In this document: one piece after another, positions 58,651 to 64,000 of the stretch
Numbering within the stretch: the stretch's first letter is position 1
How the letters are laid out: each line of letters begins with the position of its first letter
Source: an uncultured Dysosmobacter sp.
GTDB lineage: Bacteria; Bacillota; Clostridia; Oscillospirales; Oscillospiraceae
Direction of reading: 5' to 3'
Assembly (NCBI GenBank): GCA_934563745.1
Contig: CAKTHE010000006.1
Span: 33,269 to 97,268, forward strand
DNA: 64,000 nucleotides
Program-made: the position numbers and the translations under genes
Notes under the pieces: generated by a model
Databases searched by the model: none
What the model was told of the DNA's origin: nothing
The model's input: only the letters and a program-made list of their open reading frames with translations

Positions 58651-60423
58651 ATGGCAACGAATGTAACCGTAAAAATTGACGGCATTGAGGTCACGGTCCC
58701 CTCCGGCACCACGATCCTGGAAGCCGCCCGTAAAGTCCATATTGATATCCCCACGCTGTGCTATATGAAAGAGATCAATGAGATCGGCGCCTGCCGCATC
58801 TGCGTGGTGGAGCTCAAAGGTTCCAAAAATTTTGTCACCGCCTGCGTCTATCCCTGTGACCGGGACGGAATGGAGATCTATACCCGCACGCCGGAAATTC
58901 TGGAGGCCCGCAAAAAAACGCTGCAGCTGCTGCTCTCCAACCACCGGAAGGACTGCTGGACCTGTACCCGCAGCGGCAGCTGTGAACTGATGCGCCTGTG
59001 CCATCGGTACGACGTGGATGACACCAATCGTTATGAAGGCCCTGTCACAAAGACGATTTTGGACACCACCGCCGCCCACATGATCCGGGATGACAGCAAA
59101 TGCATCCTCTGCCGGCGGTGCGTGGCCATGTGCAACCGGGTCCAGGGCGTCGGCGTCATCGGCGCCAATCACCGGGGCTTCGCCACTTCCATCGGCTGTG
59201 CCTTCGATCTGGGCCTGGGCAGCACCAGCTGCGTCGGCTGCGGCCAATGCATTGCCGTGTGCCCCACCGGCGCTCTGCAGGAAAAGGATTTCACCCAGGA
59301 TGTCTTCAAAGCCTTGGGGGATCCCTCCAAGCATGTCGTCGTCGAAGTCGCGCCGGCCGTCCGTGCCGCCCTGGGTGAGTCCTTCGGCATGCCCATCGGC
59401 ACCGAGGTCCGCGGCAAGCTGGTATCCGCGCTGCGCCGTCTGGGCTTTGACAAGGTCTTCGATACGGAGTTTGCCGCCGACCTGACCATTATGGAAGAGG
59501 CCAACGAGCTGATCGGTCGGCTGAAGGACGGCAAGCGCCTTCCCTTGATCACCTCCTGTTCGCCCGGCTGGGTCAACTTCTGCGAACATTATTATCCGGA
59601 AATGACGGAGCATCTCTCCACCTGCAAATCCCCGCAGCAGATGTTCGGCGCCATTGTAAAAAGCTATTACGCGGAAAAGAACGGCATCGATCCCAAGGAC
59701 ATTGTGGTGGTCTCCTTTATGCCCTGCACCGCCAAGAAGATGGAGATCGGCCGGCCGGAGCTGTCCGTCAACGGAGTTCCGGATGTGGACTACGCCCTCA
59801 CCACGCGGGAGCTGGCGCGAATGATCTCCCGGGCGGGCATTCGCTTCACGGAGCTGGCTGACGATGCCTTTGACGCCCCCCTCGGAATCTCCAGCGGGGC
59901 TGCCGGTCTGTTCGGCGCCTCCGGCGGCGTTATGGAGGCGGCTTTGCGCACGGCCGCCGAAACGCTGACCGGCCAGAAGATGGGCCGTCTGGAGTTTGAA
60001 GAAGTCCGCGGTACGCAGGGGATCAAAGAGGCCACCTATACCATCGCCGGTCAGGAGCTGCGGGTCGCCGTCGTCTCCGGCCTTGCCAATGCACGCACGC
60101 TGCTGGATCGGATCCGCAGCGGCGAAGCCGATTATCAGTTTGTCGAAATCATGGGCTGCCCCGGCGGCTGCGTCAACGGCGGCGGTCAGCCTCACGTTCC
60201 CTTTGACATCAGCAACTTTGTGGACGTGCAGGCCGAGCGTGCCAAGGTCCTCTATACGCTGGATCATTCCAGCCCCATCCGCCGCTCTCATGAAAATCCT
60301 GCCATCCACGAATTGTATACGTCGTACCTGGGTGAGCCCGGCTCCGATATGGCAAAATCCCTGCTGCACACGCACTACCGCAAGCTCCGCATCAATCCGC
60401 AATTCCCCGCTGAGGAGCATTGA
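58651..60423 (+). CDS. hydA: HydA, catalytic subunit of bifurcating FeFe-hydrogenase
   Basis: A 590-aa FeFe-hydrogenase. The N-terminus has a 2Fe-2S domain (CYMKEINEIGACRICVVE), a His-ligated 4Fe-4S region (HRKDCWTCTRSGSCEL) and two 4Fe-4S clusters (CILCRRCVAMCNRVQ, CVGCGQCIAVCPTGAL). The H-cluster motifs are intact: TSCSPGW (301-307), MPCTAKK (357-363) and MGCPGGCVNGGGQP (from 501). With HydB and HydC it makes H2 from NADH plus reduced ferredoxin, or runs in reverse. No additional HydD-type gene follows. AAGGAGGG precedes the ATG; the longer open frame to 58468 overlaps hydB and is rejected. Confidence 0.96.
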   Translation: MATNVTVKIDGIEVTVPSGTTILEAARKVHIDIPTLCYMKEINEIGACRICVVELKGSKNFVTACVYPCDRDGMEIYTRTPEILEARKKTLQLLLSNHRKDCWTCTRSGSCELMRLCHRYDVDDTNRYEGPVTKTILDTTAAHMIRDDSKCILCRRCVAMCNRVQGVGVIGANHRGFATSIGCAFDLGLGSTSCVGCGQCIAVCPTGALQEKDFTQDVFKALGDPSKHVVVEVAPAVRAALGESFGMPIGTEVRGKLVSALRRLGFDKVFDTEFAADLTIMEEANELIGRLKDGKRLPLITSCSPGWVNFCEHYYPEMTEHLSTCKSPQQMFGAIVKSYYAEKNGIDPKDIVVVSFMPCTAKKMEIGRPELSVNGVPDVDYALTTRELARMISRAGIRFTELADDAFDAPLGISSGAAGLFGASGGVMEAALRTAAETLTGQKMGRLEFEEVRGTQGIKEATYTIAGQELRVAVVSGLANARTLLDRIRSGEADYQFVEIMGCPGGCVNGGGQPHVPFDISNFVDVQAERAKVLYTLDHSSPIRRSHENPAIHELYTSYLGEPGSDMAKSLLHTHYRKLRINPQFPAEEH

Positions 60424-60433
60424 TTCTTCTTTA

Positions 60434-60470
60434 AAAAAGCGTTCCGACGAAAGTCGGAACGCTTTTTCTC
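60434..60470 (+). terminator. Terminator of hydCBA
   Basis: AAAAAGCGTTCCGAC (60434-60448) pairs perfectly with GTCGGAACGCTTTTT (60453-60467) around GAAA. Confidence 0.93.
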
Positions 60471-60580
60471 TTTCGGGCCGCACGCCCATATTGTGCTAAT
60501 ATAAGGTCCTTTTTCGCTACTATAAAATACATTTTGAGAGGTTTTACCTACTTCTTCTCTGGATCAAAGCCTCGCCCATA

Positions 60581-60618
60581 AAAAACGCTGCACAGCGGCA
60601 AGCCCCTCTGTGCAGCGT
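60581..60618 (-). terminator. Terminator of the cupin gene
   Basis: ACGCTGCACAG (60585-60595) pairs with CTGTGCAGCGT (60608-60618). On the minus strand it is followed by TTTTT, 15 bases beyond the cupin stop. Confidence 0.85.
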
Positions 60619-60633
60619 CTGTAAAAGCGGTTT

Positions 60634-60963
60634 TTAAGAATGTGCCGCAACAATATCGTCCCGGCGGGGAACGAAAAATTCCAGAACAACCATGTCCTCC
60701 CGCACCAGTTTGAATCCATGGGGGATGTTGGATTTGACCTCCACGCAGTCCCCCGCGTGCAGCGTTAAAACCTCATCACCATAAGCCATGTCCGCACAGC
60801 CGGACACAACATAATCAGCCTGTGCATGGGGATGGAAGTGCGTCGGATCCGCAACGCCCTTTTTCATGTGCATCCGCACGATGGTATATTCCTCCGTCGC
60901 CGCCACCAAGTCGCGGGTCACACCCGGCTCCAGCTCAATGCCCTGCTTGTAATTCTTCTCCAT
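60634..60963 (-). CDS. Cupin-domain protein
   Basis: A 109-aa single-domain cupin. Cupin motif 1 is DPTHFHPHAQADYVVSG (two or three metal-binding His and the usual Gln/Glu position), and motif 2 is LHAGDCVEVKSNIPHGFKL with the fourth His. This form is common in small metal-dependent isomerases, dioxygenase-like proteins or sensors, so no specific function is given. The start at 60963 has AGGAGG upstream; the frame to 61044 has no ribosome site. It is divergent from the M42 peptidase gene. Confidence 0.85.
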   Translation of the reverse strand: MEKNYKQGIELEPGVTRDLVAATEEYTIVRMHMKKGVADPTHFHPHAQADYVVSGCADMAYGDEVLTLHAGDCVEVKSNIPHGFKLVREDMVVLEFFVPRRDDIVAAHS

Positions 60964-61284
60964 AGAAACTGTCCTCCTGTTGATATTGGCCTTTGGGGCC
61001 TTGTTCTTTTCCTTTCCCGCTTTCCATTGCAGACAGCATAACACACTCCTCCTCGTTTGTCATCATTTCTTCTAAAGATTTTCGGGATCCCCCGGCTCTG
61101 TTTCTGTTATTTTTCACTTCCCGCCGCGCAGGCAATTCTTGCCTTTGCGGCTTTGAGGTGCTAAGATAAAGAAAAATCTCTGCAGACCATTTCTCTTCCC
61201 GCGGCCCCCCGCTTCGTATGAAGGGAAGGTCCTCTGCACAGCCCGTCCGGTTTCCCCGGCGGAGATCGATAAGGAGTGATTATT

Positions 61285-62382
61285 TTGGAGCTCTCGGAAC
61301 GCAAAGAACTTCTGCGTCAATACATGGCGATCCCCCGCCTCTCCGGCTATGAAAGTCAGATGGCATACCGTCTGCGGGACGATTTGGGTGCCTATGCAGA
61401 CCGGGCCGTAATCGACAAGGTCGGCAATGTCATCGCAAGCTTTGACGGGACCCAGCCCGACGCGCCGGCCCTGATGGTATTCGCCCATATGGACGTCATC
61501 GGTTTCATCATCACCTGTATCGACGATCAAGGCTTCATCCGGGTCGATCGCATGGGCGGCATTCCGGAAAAGATCGTTGCCGCAACGCAGGTTTTGGTCG
61601 GCACCGAAAACGGGGACTATGTCAATGGCCTGATTGCCGCAAAGTCCTACCATGTGCAGTCGGCGGAGGAAAAAGCCAAAGCGGATACCCTGGCCCACAT
61701 GTTCATCGACATCGGGGTCCACAGCCGGGATGAGGCCCGGGCCCTGGGCGTGGAAGTGGGCTGTCCGGTGGTGTACGCGCCCCGCTTTGTGGACCTGCAG
61801 GGGGACCGCATCGCCGGCAGCTATCTGGATGACGCCTCCGGCATGGTCACAATGGTCGAAATCGCCCGCCACCTGAAAGCGCACCGTCCGAAGGTAACCG
61901 TTCACCTGGTTGGCACCGTTTGGGAAGAATTCAACGCCCGGGGCGCCATGCTGGCCGCCCGCAGCGTGAAAACAGACCTGGCCATCTGCCTTTTGGGGCC
62001 CGGCGCCGGCGACACGCCGGACCAGAAGGGGCTTAATAATGTCGTGCTGGGCGGCGGCCCGGCCGTGACCCTGTTCAACTTCCACGGGAAGGGAACACTC
62101 AACGGCTGCGTGGCCCATAAGGGCATGTTTGACCGTATGAAGCAATGCGCGGCCGCCGCCGGGATCCCCCTGCAGCGCAGCGCGGGCCGCGGGGCTCTGT
62201 CCGACACGGCTTACCTGCAGCTGGAAGAGGCCGGCATTCCCTGCCTGGACATGGGCTGCCCGGACCGGTACAGTCACTCCATGCTGGAAAGCCTTTCCCT
62301 GACCGACCATCAGCAGACCGGTGCGCTGCTGTGCGCCTTCATCGACTCGCTGGATGCCACTTTCCGGACGGATCGTTATTAA
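61285..62382 (+). CDS. M42 family metallopeptidase (glutamyl aminopeptidase / cellulase M type)
   Basis: A 365-aa dinuclear zinc aminopeptidase-like protein. Metal ligands appear in FAHMDVIGF (His), GSYLDDASGMVTM (bridging Asp), TVWEEFNARGA (general base and ligand Glu), LLGPGAGD (Asp) and DRYSHSMLES (His). The start is taken as TTG at 61285, with AAGGAG eight bases upstream; a GTG at 61276 lies inside that site. It is 36 bases before a sugar kinase gene and is probably co-transcribed, so it may act as a sugar-linked deacylase rather than a peptidase. That is a guess from context. Confidence 0.87.
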   Translation: MELSERKELLRQYMAIPRLSGYESQMAYRLRDDLGAYADRAVIDKVGNVIASFDGTQPDAPALMVFAHMDVIGFIITCIDDQGFIRVDRMGGIPEKIVAATQVLVGTENGDYVNGLIAAKSYHVQSAEEKAKADTLAHMFIDIGVHSRDEARALGVEVGCPVVYAPRFVDLQGDRIAGSYLDDASGMVTMVEIARHLKAHRPKVTVHLVGTVWEEFNARGAMLAARSVKTDLAICLLGPGAGDTPDQKGLNNVVLGGGPAVTLFNFHGKGTLNGCVAHKGMFDRMKQCAAAAGIPLQRSAGRGALSDTAYLQLEEAGIPCLDMGCPDRYSHSMLESLSLTDHQQTGALLCAFIDSLDATFRTDRY

Positions 62383-62418
62383 CCGGCTGCCGCGCAGCTG
62401 TAAGGAGCGTGATTCCCT

Positions 62419-63891
62419 ATGCGGGATTATGTAATCGGGGTGGACGGCGGAACCGGCGGGGCCCGCGCCTTTGTCTTTGACCGCAGCGGCCATGTTCTGG
62501 GCCAGTCCACCGCCCACTATGAAACCTACTACCCTCAGCCCGGCTGGGCGGAACAGCGTCCGGCTGACTGGCTGGATGCGGTCAGCCGCAGTGTACGGGA
62601 GGCTGTGCGCTCTGCCGGCGTTGCTCCGTCTCAAATCGCCGCTCTGACCGCAGCCACTACCAGCTGCACCGTTCTGACCTGCTCACAAAAGGGCGAAACG
62701 GACGATCCCGCCATTTTGTGGATGGATATGCGCGCGGCGGAGCAGGCCCGTTTGATCGGCGAGCGCACCGGCGAGCGGCCCTCGGCCGAGCTGTATCCCT
62801 GCAAGGCCCTTTGGATCCGGGAGCATCAGCCGGAGCGCTTCTCTGCCGCCCAGGTGGTCTGCGAATATCAGGATTATCTAAATTACCATCTAACCGGCCG
62901 CTGGTGCTGCAGTGTCAACACCGCCTGCAACTGGGGCTATAACCGCCGCAAGGGCGCTTTTGACCGGGGTTTTTATGAAAAGCTGGATTTTACCGAGCTG
63001 CTGGACAAGATTCCCGTCCCGGCCCTTGCCGCCGGAGAGCCAATCGGCCCGCTGACGGCCGCCGCCGCACAGGCTCTGGGGCTGGATACCGGCGTGCTGG
63101 TCGCTCAGGGCGGCATCGATTCTTCCATCGGAATGCTGGGCATGGGCGCCGCCCGCCCGGGAACCGCCGCCCTGATGACCGGTTCTTCCAATCTTCTGAT
63201 GGCACTGACGCCGCAGCCCCTGTTCACCTCGCCGGAGGCCTTCAACGCCGGCCCGGACTTCTTGGTTCCCGGCTGCTACTCCAGTTTCGGCGGGCAGACC
63301 TCCACCGGCTCCATTCTTCGTTGGTTTCAGCGGGAATTCTGCCGGGATCTGGGTGAAGATGCCCTGGCGCAGCTGGATCAGCTGGCCAAGGATGTTCCCT
63401 GCGGCAGCAATGGTATCCAGGTTCTGGACTATTGGCAGGGGAACCGCATGCCGCACAATGATCCGGATGTCCGCGGCCTGATTTACGGGCTGTCCATGAA
63501 TACGACCCGGGAAATGGTCTTCCGGGCCGTTATGGAGGGGGTCGCCTGCGGCACGGAAGAGATCCTGCGTGCCTTTGCCCAGCGGGGCAATCCCATCCAT
63601 ACGCTGAGCATTTCCGGCGGAACGACCCGTTCTCCTCTGTTTCTTCAGATCCACGCGGATGTCAGCGGCATTCCCCTGCGGGTCGTATCGGACTACTCCG
63701 TGGCCCTGGGCAGCGGAATCTGCGCCGCCACCGCCCTGGGCTGGTATGGCTCTTTGGCCGATGCCGCCGACCACATGGTCACCTTTGCCGGCACGGTCGA
63801 GCCGGATCCTGCCCACTATGAAATCTATCGGGATGTTTTCGCGCGCTATCATGACCTGTACCAGGCGATTGCCCCCTGGGTCCGGCATTGA
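62419..63891 (+). CDS. FGGY family carbohydrate kinase
   Basis: A 490-aa sugar kinase. The N-terminal phosphate-binding motif is GVDGGTGGARAFVFD, followed by QPGWAEQRPADWLDAV. The substrate region includes ILWMDMRAAEQARLI and EYQDYLNYHLTGRW. The FGGY signature region is RGLIYGLSMNTTREMVFRAVMEGVACG, and the adenosine motif is LSISGGTTRSPLFLQIHADVSG. These features suit xylulokinase/ribulokinase-like members acting on pentuloses or related sugars; the precise sugar is not readable. AAGGAGCG precedes the ATG. It lies between the M42 gene and a BtpA-family gene. Confidence 0.9.
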   Translation: MRDYVIGVDGGTGGARAFVFDRSGHVLGQSTAHYETYYPQPGWAEQRPADWLDAVSRSVREAVRSAGVAPSQIAALTAATTSCTVLTCSQKGETDDPAILWMDMRAAEQARLIGERTGERPSAELYPCKALWIREHQPERFSAAQVVCEYQDYLNYHLTGRWCCSVNTACNWGYNRRKGAFDRGFYEKLDFTELLDKIPVPALAAGEPIGPLTAAAAQALGLDTGVLVAQGGIDSSIGMLGMGAARPGTAALMTGSSNLLMALTPQPLFTSPEAFNAGPDFLVPGCYSSFGGQTSTGSILRWFQREFCRDLGEDALAQLDQLAKDVPCGSNGIQVLDYWQGNRMPHNDPDVRGLIYGLSMNTTREMVFRAVMEGVACGTEEILRAFAQRGNPIHTLSISGGTTRSPLFLQIHADVSGIPLRVVSDYSVALGSGICAATALGWYGSLADAADHMVTFAGTVEPDPAHYEIYRDVFARYHDLYQAIAPWVRH

Positions 63892-63942
63892 AATTCAAGC
63901 GGCGCCCTCCAGCTGCCGTCCGAAAAGAAAGGAAGCAAAACA

Positions 63943-64000
63943 ATGAGCTGGTTAAAAGAAGTACTGGGAACGGAAAAAGCGATCATCGCCATGTGCCACC
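63943..64000 (+). CDS. BtpA/SgcQ family protein, N-terminus (partial)
   Basis: Only 19 residues are in the window (MSWLKEVLGTEKAIIAMCH), cut by the window end. The opening with K-x-I-I-x-M-x-H is typical of BtpA/SgcQ TIM-barrel proteins, which often accompany sugar kinases and transporters in carbohydrate operons. GAAAGGAAG lies ten bases upstream. Confidence 0.65.
   Translation, partial: MSWLKEVLGTEKAIIAMCH

Noticed and set aside
58627..60489. A 620-aa minus-strand open frame
   Set aside because: It is antisense to hydA, whose H-cluster motifs are unmistakable; the antisense product has no recognisable motif or start signal.

Overview
The window looks like a chromosomal stretch of a strictly anaerobic, moderately GC-rich, Gram-positive gut Firmicute, most likely in the Oscillospirales (class Clostridia). 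The evidence is a trimeric FeFe-hydrogenase (HydABC), an NfnAB transhydrogenase, FeoAB, a spore-type LysM/GH18 protein, a HadA/FldA-type CoA-transferase, tRNA genes with encoded CCA, and strong AGGAGG ribosome sites. The taxonomic placement is inference from gene content and composition; no search was run.

Layout. 1-2.8 kb: end of a branched-chain amino-acid ABC operon (livM'-livG-livF), an unknown small gene and a DUF5662 gene. 3-7.5 kb: a LysR regulator divergent from a heterodimeric ABC exporter pair. 7.5-13.8 kb: nfnAB, a Crp/Fnr regulator, a CBS protein, an orphan zinc-binding lipoprotein behind a Fur/Zur-like box, a DUF308 membrane protein and a small protein with a TTG start. 13.8-17.1 kb: molybdenum cofactor operon mobA-moeA-mobB-moaA. 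17.4-25.9 kb: LysR and TRAP transporter (dctPQM) divergent from a cytoplasmic three-gene molybdo-oxidoreductase operon (FAD protein, Mo-bisPGD subunit, four-cluster ferredoxin), separated by a 531-base regulatory region with repeated motifs. 26.1-28.6 kb: CoA-transferase and alpha/beta hydrolase.

28.7-42.96 kb: a compact, one-strand, terminator-bounded phage-like cassette. In transcription order it holds terminase, portal, protease, decoration protein, major capsid protein, connectors, contractile sheath and tube, LysM and baseplate proteins, membrane/holin proteins, and a CHAP endolysin. It has no integrase, repressor, replication gene or tail fibre, and no gene long enough for a normal tape measure. 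The N-terminus of the small terminase appears frameshifted. This is the best candidate here for an under-described system: a domesticated PBSX-like or gene-transfer-agent-like particle.

43-51.7 kb: LysR, LysM-GH18 spore-type protein, a MarR-regulated second heterodimeric ABC exporter, a deacetylase-like lipoprotein and cytidine deaminase. 51.8-52.4 kb: five tRNAs (Gly-Arg-His-Gln-Lys). 52.8-55.9 kb: a phosphodiesterase and feoAB. 56.2-60.4 kb: hydCBA electron-bifurcating hydrogenase. 60.6-64 kb: a cupin, then an M42 peptidase, an FGGY sugar kinase and the start of a BtpA-family gene.

How it fits together. HydABC (NADH + reduced ferredoxin to H2) and NfnAB (NADH + reduced ferredoxin to NADPH) balance redox carriers. 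The Mo-cofactor operon probably supplies the neighbouring molybdo-enzyme, whose substrate may enter by the TRAP transporter. FeoAB supplies iron for the many FeS proteins.
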